The notes under the pieces: model-generated
What the model was told of the DNA's origin: nothing
Seen by the model: only the letters and a program-made list of their open reading frames with translations
Database searches by the model: none
Program-made: the position numbers and the translations under genes
Source of the DNA: Piromyces finnis
Lineage: Eukaryota > Neocallimastigomycota > Neocallimastigomycetes > Neocallimastigales > Neocallimastigaceae
Length of the DNA stretch: 64,000 nucleotides
NCBI GenBank assembly: GCA_002104945.1
Contig: MCFH01000009.1
Location: 1-64,000, forward strand
Direction of reading: 5' to 3'
Shown here: piece after piece, positions 1 through 16,795 of the stretch
Layout: each line of letters starts with the position of its first letter
Numbering within the stretch: the stretch's first letter is position 1

Positions 1-141
1 AAAAGTAATGATGAAAGGAAAAGACAAAGGGCAGATAGTGAAAATGATGCTTTCAGAAAATCAATTAAGACTGAACCAGACGAATATGTGGCAAATCCTA
101 GAATTAGTAATAATAGTTTGTCTAAAATTAATTTAATATAA
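1..141 (+). CDS. 3' end of an unknown gene (5' end outside window)
   Basis: Frame 1 is open from the first base to a TAA at 139-141 and encodes 46 residues. The peptide is hydrophilic and rich in Lys, Arg, Asp, Glu and Asn. It contains SIKTEPDE, which fits the SUMO-acceptor consensus (hydrophobic-K-x-E); such sites are common in nuclear regulators. No domain is visible and I do not recognise the protein. The composition is less A+T-rich than the following 400 bases, which supports coding. It may be the last exon or part of a longer last exon. Confidence 0.55.
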   Translation, partial: KSNDERKRQRADSENDAFRKSIKTEPDEYVANPRISNNSLSKINLI

Positions 142-440
142 TGCTTATTTAGTTAATTAAAGCAATTAAAATTTTTACAGTATTAGTTTAATAATAAAAA
201 ACGATTATAGTATAAAATAGTTTAAAGTATTCATTAATAGTAATAATTGAAGTAGTATATATATACATTAATAATTAACAAAAAAGAAAAAAAAAAACTA
301 AATACTAAAAAAAATAAAGTTTATATATATAAGAATTAAGATATTATAATTTCTATTTAATATTAACATGATTAAATTTATGAATAATTATAAATGACAT
401 TAGACATTTAATATTAATTATTATGACTATTATTAATTAA
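142..440. other. Non-coding, A+T-rich spacer
   Basis: Only very A+T-rich sequence with stops in every frame. I see no RNA gene or coding exon. It probably holds the 3' UTR of the preceding gene. Confidence 0.5.
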
Positions 441-973
441 ATGAAATTGATTATGAAAGAAATTAACAATAAGATTTTTTTTAATATAATTATTTGTGAA
501 ATTTTTAATGATAAAAATTATTAATGATTTATTACTTTTTTTTTTTTTATTTTATAAACATTTTAGATAATAATAACAATAATATAAATAACACAGCAAC
601 AACAATTAAACATCCAAATGACAATCCAATAAATATAACAAAATATATGGATTTAGAACCACGGCCAATGAGTGCACCAGCTAATTTAGAAAGATCATGT
701 ATTAATGATTCCGATTCAGAAAATGCAAATGAAGCTAATGAAAAAGGAAAGAAAGGACTGGGAAAATTTTCAAATTTAGAGAAATCACTTTCTCAAAGTA
801 ATTCACCAACATTTAAAAATTCTAAAAATTCAATAAAGTCAAGAAGAAAGAGCAAAGCAAAATTTTTAGATAATAACAAAATGGGAAAGCATGAGGAGAT
901 TGAAAAAGATGATTTAACAAATGACAATAACAATTTTGAAAAGACAAATAATGAATCAATAAAGAATTGTTAA
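441..973 (+). CDS. Doubtful small Asn-rich protein, possibly two exons
   Basis: The 3' part (567-973) is an open frame with coding-like composition: an Asn run, then a Ser/Lys/Asn/Glu-rich tail ending ...ESIKNC, stop at 971-973. A polypyrimidine tract and TTTTAG end at 566, so 567 is a likely exon start. A matching upstream exon could be 441-495 (ATG at 441, weak donor GTGAAA at 496, phase 1), giving about 153 residues in phase. Alternatives are an ATG at 648 (MDLEPRPMSAP) without splicing, or an upstream exon I missed. No domain is recognisable. Low-complexity hydrophilic sequence is common in this genome, so this could be real but dispensable. Confidence 0.3.
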
Positions 974-1908
974 TGAATACTATAATATATATTATTAAAG
1001 AATATTATATGAATTAAACATATAATGATAATGAAAACTAAAAGATTAGTATAATAGTTTTAGATTATTAACTATTTTTATTAATATACATAATACTATT
1101 TCATATTTAATATATTTATTATTTTATGGTGGTTAGAATAAAGTATAAAAATAAATAATAAAAAAATGAAAATAATCAAAATAGCAAGAATTAACATTAC
1201 ACTTATAAATATAAAAATTATTATATATTAGTTATAATATTTAGACATTTTATTGCATTTATTGAAAAATAATAATTATATTTATACCAAAAAAATTCAA
1301 TTTTTTAAATTGTTTTTAATGTTTTATTTAATCATTAATATTTATAATTTTTTAATGTTCAGCAATTTTTTTTTTTTTTTTCTAAGAACTTAATATAAAA
1401 AATCAAGATAAAGTGTTAAATAGATATTTTTATATTAATAACATTTTAATAATAATATATATTTATTATTAATATTATTATTAAATATAAAAACAATTAT
1501 TATATAAATAATATATTCTCTTTTAATTAAAATTGTGAATGTTAGTTTTTGAAACAATCTTAATAATAATTTTTAAGATTAATATTGAAAATTTAAAATT
1601 GTATAAAAATAAAATAAAACTAAAAATATAGATAATATAAATAAAATAATATTATATGTAACTATTATTTTTTATTTTTAATAAAAAAAAAAATACACCA
1701 AAATTTTAATTACAATGTAAATTCGTATAATCAAATTAAAAGATAAAGAATTAAAGAAACATAAAAGAGAAATATTAAATATTACTATCCTTTATATTAA
1801 TTGTTTAATAATATTTAATAATGAAATTTTAATTTAGATATTAAGTTTTCATTCATAATAAAATACATATCTTTTTTTTTTTTTAAAATCAAATAATAAA
1901 ATTTAGAA
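974..1908. other. Intergenic region, nothing recognised
   Basis: About 0.9 kb of extremely A+T-rich DNA with poly-T and poly-A runs. No ORF above noise, RNA gene or repeat family was seen. The part just before 1909 should contain the promoter of the kinase gene. Confidence 0.6.
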
Positions 1909-3880
1909 ATGATAAAAAATAATAAGTCATCAGATTGTTATAATAAAAATATAACAAACTCAATATTCGCTAATGATTTGAGACAACAATTTCCTTTTTT
2001 TTTTTCATATAAGAAATTAGAAGAAAATAATGATTTTGTAGATGTATTATCATTGAAAGATTATAATTCTGAGTATAAAACCATTATTTATGATTATAAT
2101 AATTCATGTGAAAGTTCAAAAGATAATTTTGATGAATTAAATAGAAATGGCAAAAGAATTAACAAAAATTCCATTTTAAAAAACAATTTATCAATAAATA
2201 GTATATTGGATAATAAAAATAAAAATAACAACGATAATAATATTAGATTTAATTATAATAATTTTGAAAGTAAAAAAGGATCAATTCTATTAAGAGACAA
2301 AGATGTTAGAACAATCATTGATTCACAAGAAAAGGAAAAACAGTTATATAATAATGGAGCCAGCTTAATTAATAGGATAATAAAAGATGATATGTCTATT
2401 GAAACATCTAAAAATGAAATAAAAAATATTTTTGATATAAAAAACCAGAAATATTTTCATAATGATAAATATAAGAATAAACATTATTATTATGAATATT
2501 TTAATAATCCTTTTATATATTATTTAACAAAGTTTAATTATTTATTATCTCAATGGAAAATGAATGGAAAAATAGATTCGAGATATGAAAATTTACTTGA
2601 TGAAATAATTAATGATATTAGAAATGGAAAATATAAAATCCCATTTAATATAGAAAAACGATATTTACTTGATTTTTCGAAAATTGAAGGTAGTGGAAGT
2701 AATGGAAGAGTTTTTTATGCTATTGATAATATAACTAAAAAAGAAGTAAATAATGATTAAAATATATTATTTGATATTTATCATTGTAAATATGATTTAG
2801 TAATTAATTATTAAAAATATAATTGTAGGTTGTGTTAAAAATTACATTGTCAGTATATGGCTCGAGTTATGAAGAGCAAATGTTAAAATATTGTAAAAGT
2901 AAATATACAGTGTCTTTAATTGAAAGTTATAATGATAATGTTATTTCAATAATTGTAATTGATTTATTTGGTACTATATGGTAATAAAAACAGTAATTTA
3001 AGATAAATTTCATTATATGGATGCAATTATAACTTATTAAAAAAAATATATATTATACTATCACTTTTAATAAAGGTCACCAGAAAATAAAATAATTAAT
3101 TCATTAACTCACGAAGGATTGGATTATGAATTTTATAGAGAGAATAATAAAAATGAAAAACGAGTTAATATAAGAGATTTATATGCATGTGTAAAAATTC
3201 ATAAATATTTCCCGGAAAATATTATAAAGAAAATAATGAAACAATTAATATTATTAATATATCATTTTCATTTAAATCTTGGAGTTACTCATGGTGATAT
3301 AAAAGTATACTAAAATTTTTTTCAATAAAGATAAAAATATATTTATGAATATACTCTAATTTTTTTTAATAACAGCTACAAAATATTTTAATAGACCAAA
3401 ATTATGAAATTAAGATCATTGATTTTAGTGCAATGAGATTTATAAAAAATGGAAAAATAAAAAATTTCTCTGGAGCTAGAATGTTTGCAGCACCCGAGGC
3501 ATTAAAAGGTGATTTTGATGGAAGATTGAATGATATTTGGTATGTTATATTAATATTTTAACTAATATAACTTAAAAGTGTATTTTTAATAATAATATAT
3601 TTTCATATAGGGCAATTGGTATTATATTTTATAAATTGTTATATGGAGTAAATAAAAATACAGATTTTGATAAAGAAAATAATTTGATATTGGTTGAAAG
3701 TAACAATATAAATGAAGGTACATAAATATATCAATAAACAACATTTAATTGTTAATATTATACTAATATTTTTATTATTACTTTTAAGATGCTATTGATT
3801 TATTACATTTATTACTAACATATGACTATTCAAAAAGGCCGTTTATTGAAAATATTGTTACACATCCATATATATTATAA
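1909..3880 (+). CDS. Protein kinase with HGD/DFS catalytic motifs (six exons)
   Basis: Exons: 1909-2745, 2829-2980, 3076-3304, 3376-3539, 3611-3717, 3789-3880, giving 526 residues. All introns are 71-95 nt with GT...AG ends and the reading phase is kept throughout. The N-terminal ~255 residues are Asn/Lys-rich with no domain. The kinase domain follows: glycine loop GSGSNGRV (~262-269), the ATP-site lysine in VVLK (283), catalytic loop HGDIKLQN (Asp404), DFS (Asp422), a short activation segment, AAPEAL, and the DIWAIGII helix F motif. The catalytic Asp, Asn and metal-binding Asp are kept, so activity is possible. The HRD arginine is Gly and the DFG glycine is Ser, so activation-loop control by an RD arginine is unlikely. 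The C-terminal lobe is short. I cannot assign a kinase family. The gene converges on the next one with 354 nt between stops. Confidence 0.85.
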
Positions 3881-4234
3881 AAACATTATTTAAACATAAA
3901 TAACAGCAATATCTTTAAATATTTATTATCATTATATTATTATATTTATATATAGTTTACGTTTAAAAGTGTATTTCTTTTTTAAATAAATATCTATTAA
4001 ATTGAATTAACTAAGATTTATAATATTTAATAAATAAATTATTAAATAAATAAATAATAGTATGAATATAAGTTAAAAAAATAAAAGAAAATTAAAGTAT
4101 TTATTTATATTTTTATATTTTAATATTTAATATTAGTTATTTATTTATGTAATATTGTTTATAATATATAAGAATTGTTAATATACTATATTAATGATTT
4201 CTATAGTAAATAAATGAAGATATCATATATAATA
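3881..4234. other. Convergent intergenic spacer
   Basis: A+T-rich spacer between two convergent stop codons. It holds only the 3' UTRs of the flanking genes as far as I can see. Confidence 0.6.
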
Positions 4235-5058
4235 TTAATTTAGATATGGATATTTTGTATTAATATTTGAAATTGAGTTATATGATTCACTGTAAATATT
4301 ATTTTTCGAATTAATGAATGATATTTTATAACTTGGGTATATATACTTTTTATATTTTGTAGTTGGATTTTTAATATATATATTTTTTGATAGTATAGTA
4401 TTTTCAATTATATCATTTCCATTTTCATTAGAATATATATTTGAAGTTAAATAATTAGAATTATTTTTATCAATATGTAAGTTGATTTTAGAAGGAATGT
4501 ATTTTTTACGGTTTGATAATTTTGGGAATAAATTACCTAAAAAAAAAAAGAAAAAAGAATTAAAGAAGTATTATATATATAATTTAATATTAATTTATTA
4601 TAAGTATTAATAAAAAATGTTTACCTTCGAATTGATTGTTATTTATATTATGCTTATTATCGTTATATTCATTTTTTTTAAGCTTCTGTTTGGTAACATT
4701 AACATGATTTTTTGATTCATTTTCAATTTTTTTTTCTATATTATAATTATTATTGTGTAGATATTTAATTTCTAATATTTTTTTGATAGCATTTTCAATT
4801 TTCTGATTGTATAATTTTTCTCTGTCTAATAAAGTTTCTGATTTAATAAAATCGATATTATTATTAACAACATTGGTATCTTTATCTTTTTCACTACTAT
4901 TACTATTACTATTACTATTACTATTACTATTACTATTACTATTACTATTACTATTACTATTACTATTACTATTACTATTACTATTACTATTACTATTACT
5001 ATTACTATTACTATTACTATTACTATTACTATTACTATTACTATTACTACTACTACTC

Positions 5059-5093
<35 letters not shown>

Positions 5094-5471
5094 GTAAATA
5101 TTATTAAATTTTAAAATATTGTTATTATTACTGTTACTAATATTATATGAATTATTTTTTAACAAAATATGTTCTTTTTTTTTATTACTACTTTTTAATG
5201 AATCATTATTAATAGAAATTTCATTTAATTTTGGTATATGTCCTTTATTACTGTAGCTTTTTGAAAATGAATTACTTTTTTTAAAATTCTCTTTACTATT
5301 ATTATTACTTTTTAGAAAGGTATTTATATTATTTATACTATTATTACAATTCATATTTATGAGTTGTTTTTGTGTCATTCCAATTTTTTTGTAACTTTTT
5401 TTTTGATTAGATTTTTTTTCCCATAAGATAGTCATATTTTGGGATTGCCTTATACTGTCAACTTTATTCAT
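4235..5471 (-). CDS. Low-complexity Ser/Asn-repeat protein (two exons)
   Basis: Exons on the minus strand: 5471-4625 and 4536-4235, giving 382 residues. The donor GTAAAC and acceptor TTTTTAG keep phase 1 and splice GAA-G|GT. An in-frame TGA lies upstream of the ATG, which supports the start at 5471. The middle holds an 11-Asn run followed by SSSS and about 25 Ser-Asn pairs. The flanks are Lys/Asn/Ser-rich, with a possible helix around KIENAIKKILEIK. The C-terminal exon contains several Tyr/Ile/Asn stretches (for example KYKKYIYPSYK). No known domain, signal peptide or membrane segment is visible. I do not recognise the family. Confidence 0.6.
4893..5060. repeat. Hexanucleotide (CTATTA)n microsatellite coding for Ser-Asn
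   Basis: Around 25 nearly perfect copies of a 6-bp unit lie inside the minus-strand exon and encode alternating Ser and Asn. A short ATT run (poly-Asn) follows at 5061-5093. Length changes in 6-bp steps would keep the frame. Confidence 0.95.
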
Positions 5472-6620
5472 ATATTTATCATTATTAATAATAATCCTAT
5501 TAGAACTTCAATGTAATAAAAATATGAATTTTATAATTTTAGTTAAAATAAAATAACTCTGAATATTTAATTATTTAATTAATTATTACTTCGGATAATT
5601 AAGGAGGTTGAACTCTTTGTTATTTTTGAATTTTATATCATTTAATTTTAAATTTGCATTATTTATTTCATTCTTGAAATTATTATTTTTTTTATAATAT
5701 ATTTGTATATTATTATCAACTAACATTTTATAGGTATAATATATATTTTAATCGTTTATTCATATATTTAGAATTTCCTAATATTCAAAATAGGAAAATA
5801 ACAAATTTTGAGAGTTAAGTTTTAATGAAATACACGTGACAACTTTTAAAAGATATAAATAAATGTTATTTCTAAAGTAATTTAATATATTTACAAATTT
5901 TTAACTTTCTGGAAGATATATTTTTTAAAGAAAAGATTTATCTTTTTTAATTTAGTTAAAAACTTTAAAAATTATAATTTTACTTTAAAAAAAATAAAAA
6001 TTTTATAAATATATATTATATATAATATTAAAATTTACTACCACTATTATTATTGTTATTATTATTGCTACTTTTTCAATGATTATTATCATGATTCATA
6101 CTAATAAATAATAAATTATAATAAATTATATAAAAATGTAAAGTTTTATATAATTTATGAAAATTTGACATATAGAAATTAAACTTTTTTCAATATAAAA
6201 TAACTTCAAATATTCTTTAGTTCTTATTAGGAAAAAAAAAAAAAAAAAAAAAAAAAACATGTATAAATAAAATGTTTATAAATAATAATATTAAATACAG
6301 AAGTGTTATTATTTTAATTCAAAAACAAAAATAATGGTGATAATAGTAATAACATAAAATAATAAATAATAATACAATACAATAAATAAATAAATAAATA
6401 AATAAAAAAGCTTAATTTTTTTTTTTTTTTTTTTTTATGAATAATTTATTAAAAAAAAAACAAAAATTTTCTGTTTTTTTTATTTATTTTTATTTTGAAA
6501 AAGTATATATAAAATATTAATATTTAATCTTAATATTATAAATAAAAATATGAAACAATTTTTATCAATATGAATGTAATAGTTTTATTAAAATAGTATG
6601 TAAAATGATTAGTTTTTAAG
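5472..6620. other. Intergenic region, nothing recognised
   Basis: A+T-rich spacer between two genes on the minus strand. It includes a poly-A tract of about 26 nt at 6232-6257 and poly-T at 6418-6436. The 3' part is the likely promoter of the 5471 gene. No RNA gene was seen. Confidence 0.6.
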
Positions 6621-12928
<6,308 letters not shown>

Positions 12929-14661
12929 TTTAGTTAAATAATTCAATGCTATTATATATCATTTACAAAATCTTCAATAATAATTTAAAATCATTAATAT
13001 TGTAAGTAGTTATTTGCTTTTTAAGAAATCTATATATATTGGTGGCAAATTCAATAAAATGAACGATAAAAATATATTTCTTATAAAAGAATTAAAAATG
13101 TATTTTCGGAAAATGAAAATTTTACAAAATGAATAAACCATACAATTAATGTACAAAGAATTATTAAATTAAATTATTTATGTAATAATTTTTTAACATT
13201 ATATTTGTAATAAAAATTACATAATTTATATCATAGAGAAGTTATGGCTAACAAATTTAAATGTAACAATAATATATCTTTTTTTTTCTAATCCTTCAAA
13301 TGTTTCCATATTTATAATATGTAAATTAAGGAATAAATTCTTAAAAACAAATTATTTTATCTTTTTTATTGAATAAAATGCTGATTAATTTAATATAAAT
13401 TATTTATTGAAATAATAATAATAATAAAATATGAAAAAAAGTATTACTATTACCCAAAATGTAATAATTATAATACTATTTATTATTGGAAATTAAAAAA
13501 AAAAAAAAAAGAGGGAATTTGGTAATAACTTGATTTAACTTTGAATATATACTGTTTTTAATTATTATAAATAATATAAATAAACTTGTTTACACAAAAT
13601 TGTATATATTAATATGTATAGATTGATCAAGTATTAAATATATATATTTTTCTAAATTATTTATATACTTTGCTATATTATTAATTACTAAATCTAAACA
13701 AATAATTAGATTTCATTTTTATTAAAGTTTAATATTTCATTAATTAATATATAATTATTTCATTTTGTTTATACATCATCTAATTAAGTTATTTATTTCA
13801 TCTGATGTAAATTATTCAACAATTGTAATTGATAATTTGTTTTTAATAATTATATAGTTAATATAACTATATAATTATATTCAAAACTTAATAATTCAAT
13901 CATTTTTTATTACTTCTTTTAGTTTTGCCTTTTTTTTTTAATAATTAATTGAGCATATTAGTTACTTTTAGTTTTGAATCTGAAATACAATAACATTTAG
14001 TTAATTTTCTACAAACTTACATATGGAAGAAAATGACAATATTCAAAGTCATTTTTAATTATTTGTTTTTATTCTTACAACATATTGTGGCTTACTAATT
14101 TAAACATAAAATAAATTTTATATTAATAAGACTTTTTTTATTATTAATTAAAGTAAGATTTAAATTTTGTATCATATGGTAGACATTTATTTAAATATAA
14201 TTTTATCCGCCAAACAGTAGTATAATTATTGTAAAATTAATCTAATGATTTAAAGTTTTCCTTAGTTATTATTAATTGAAATTTTTAAATTTAAAGAATT
14301 AATTTTGATCATCAATGATTGAATATATTAATAATTTAAACCACTGAAGCAAATTAATGAATTATCTAAATGGAATTTGATATTTATTATTGTAATATTC
14401 ATTTTAAAAATTAATTATCAAAATAAAATTTTAAAATAAATATTTATAAAATAAAAAAAAAATAATAAATAATTCTTTTATTATGATTTATAATATAGCA
14501 CATAAATAATAATCTAATTTTGATTAATTTATACTTAGTGTTATTATATATTTTTCATTTATAATAAAAAAAATAAGAAAAGTAAAATTTTTTTATTAGC
14601 AATAAAAGAAATAAGAAAGTAAAAAACCAAATAAACAAAGAAATAGATAAATAAAAAAAAA
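12929..14661. other. Divergent intergenic region (shared promoter area)
   Basis: 1.7 kb between two divergent starts. It is A+T-rich with no coding exon or recognisable RNA. It should hold the promoters of both the FHA-BRCT gene and the tail-anchored protein gene; no specific site can be assigned. Confidence 0.55.
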
Positions 14662-16296
14662 ATGGAAAAAAAAGAAGGTGTCATTCGTTTATTAAATAGT
14701 TCGGGAACTACTGTCATGGACTCTGTTTCCGTAGAGTATGAAGATTCATTTTGTCTTGATACATTTGGAGAATTAATTGAACAACATCAAAATTCCGAAC
14801 CAAAAGGAACAAAAAATTTTATTATTGCAAGAGTTCAAACATGGGATCATAAACAACCAGATAAAGCATATTATTCATATTATGATGCTTTTCAATTAAA
14901 TAAAATTTTATTTCAAACTCAAATATATTTAGGAAAAAAATTAATACATCGTTTAAGAGTTCTTAATCCATTAACAAATACTGATATTATTGGTAATGTT
15001 AATTATTTTATTGTTAAAGGAAAAACTTCAGAATTAAAAAATGAAAATAATGATGTAAAAATTAATGTCGGAATGTCAGATATTAATGATGGAAAAACAG
15101 CTGATATGGGTCATGATAAAGAAGAATGCTTAAAAACAGTAAGCTTAAAAGAAAGCGAAGAAAAAGAACAAGAAAAAGTGAAGGAAATGCGAATACCTGA
15201 ATTAACTATTGAACTTGCAAAAGATATGGAAAATGGTAATTCTTTAAAATCAGAGCCTATTTCTCCAAGAAAAAAGAAGGCATTACCAAAAATCAACACT
15301 ACATTAGCAAGTGCTTCAAATGATGCTATTATCCCACCATCACCATCAGTGTTAGCAGTAGAATCTGGTGGAGTTGGTTCTTGGACAATTGCATCACCTG
15401 CAATTTATGAATGCAAGGATGAAAATCTTCCAAAAAAAGTTTGGATAAAAAGAAAGCTTTCAATGTTAACACCATCAACAAAAACAACATTTAATAGAAA
15501 GAGTATACCATTAGGTGAAATTCCAGAAACAAATAATAACTATGAATCAACATCGGCAATGATTCAACCTAATGAAAAAAAAATTGATACTGCTGTTTCT
15601 GATCAACCAACTTTAGAACATACTGCGATTACAACTATTCCAGTTGGTACTGTTACTCAATTTGCTAAACCAGTTCCACAAGATCAAGTGCTAAAGATTG
15701 TTCCCCCAACAATTAAAGGTAGACGTCGTTCTCTTTCTTACTTAAATACTCTATCAGCAACCCCTAAAAGTAATTGCAGTTTAAGAGAATGGCTTGTATA
15801 TATGAAAAAAGAATCAATGAAACTTGATGAAGATAGTGAAAATGAAAAGAAAGATTATGATTCAGTCGACATTGGAAAAAATAAACCAAAAGAAGTTGAT
15901 ATTGCTAGTGCTCCACCGATAATTGATGAAATGGAAGAAGTTAAGAAAGACAATTCAAGCGATGTATCGGATATTGATTTAGATATGTATGATGCTGTCT
16001 TATTTGCAACTGATGACGATTTCTTAGAAAAATCTAAAATTAGAGCTATATTCAAAAAGAATGCTGTAACAGCAGATGATGCAAAATTATTCGAAATGCC
16101 AGAATATAAAGGTGCAACTAACTATGATGATGGTCAATTATTGTTATATGATGATGCAACATTATGTGATATATGTTTCCCTGAACCACCACCAAATGTT
16201 ACTGGTTTCAAAGCTATTATTTTCCAATATAGATATATATTGATATCACTAATTATTATTGGCATTTTTATTCCAATTTTCTTAATTAAAACATAA
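14662..16296 (+). CDS. Tail-anchored membrane protein of unknown function
   Basis: A single exon of 544 residues with a clear ATG after an A-rich leader. The N-terminal ~120 residues look globular and beta-rich (FIIARVQTWDH, YYSYYDAFQLNKILFQTQ, LRVLNPLTNTDIIGNVNYF) and resemble a conserved fungal domain I cannot name. A long disordered region follows, with acidic, Lys/Glu and Pro/Ser/Thr stretches and several basic Ser motifs (KGRRRSLS, RKLSML). The last ~20 residues form one hydrophobic helix (ILISLIIIGIFIPIFLI) with a two-residue tail, typical of a tail-anchored ER or mitochondrial outer-membrane protein. The acidic stretch SDIDLDMYDAVLF near residue 441 resembles a loose FFAT motif. No signal peptide is seen. 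Confidence 0.85.
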   Translation: MEKKEGVIRLLNSSGTTVMDSVSVEYEDSFCLDTFGELIEQHQNSEPKGTKNFIIARVQTWDHKQPDKAYYSYYDAFQLNKILFQTQIYLGKKLIHRLRVLNPLTNTDIIGNVNYFIVKGKTSELKNENNDVKINVGMSDINDGKTADMGHDKEECLKTVSLKESEEKEQEKVKEMRIPELTIELAKDMENGNSLKSEPISPRKKKALPKINTTLASASNDAIIPPSPSVLAVESGGVGSWTIASPAIYECKDENLPKKVWIKRKLSMLTPSTKTTFNRKSIPLGEIPETNNNYESTSAMIQPNEKKIDTAVSDQPTLEHTAITTIPVGTVTQFAKPVPQDQVLKIVPPTIKGRRRSLSYLNTLSATPKSNCSLREWLVYMKKESMKLDEDSENEKKDYDSVDIGKNKPKEVDIASAPPIIDEMEEVKKDNSSDVSDIDLDMYDAVLFATDDDFLEKSKIRAIFKKNAVTADDAKLFEMPEYKGATNYDDGQLLLYDDATLCDICFPEPPPNVTGFKAIIFQYRYILISLIIIGIFIPIFLIKT

Positions 16297-16795
16297 TATT
16301 AAAAAATTTAAGCATAGAAGTATTCTTATTAAAATTAAAATATTAAATTTATTTATAAAAATAATTTTTTTCTTGATTGAATATATAAAAAATATTAAAA
16401 TTACTTTAATATTTAAAATTTATTAGAAACTATTTAATTGGATTATATTAAGAGACTTAAATTTAAAATATAAAAGTTATAGTTTTTATGTAGAATTCAT
16501 TTTAAAATAAATAAAATTAAATTGAAATTATAAATCAATATTGATTTATAATTTTTGTTTTTTAAATTTTTTTAAAAAAAAGAAAAAATAATAATATTAA
16601 CATTTGCAGTTATAATAAATTATTAAATTTATATTATTATTTTTTTCTTTAATTAATATAATAAAAAGATTTAAATTAGTACTAATAAAAAAGATTCTTT
16701 TTTTTTCTTTTTTTCTTTTTTTTTCTTTTCCTTTTCTTATATATATTATTTTATTGATCTTAAAATATACCAAATAAACGATAATTAAAATCAAA
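16297..16795. other. Intergenic spacer upstream of AQR
   Basis: About 0.5 kb of A+T-rich sequence with a T/C-rich stretch at 16698-16738 just before the AQR start, which may be a promoter-proximal pyrimidine tract. Nothing else was recognised. Confidence 0.5.

Noticed and set aside
4807-5097. Poly-Leu ORF on the plus strand
   Set aside because: Antisense of the Ser-Asn microsatellite, with no other content.
16597-16794. 65-residue minus-strand ORF upstream of AQR
   Set aside because: Arises from the T/C-rich tract read backwards as Lys/Glu/Arg; no coding support.
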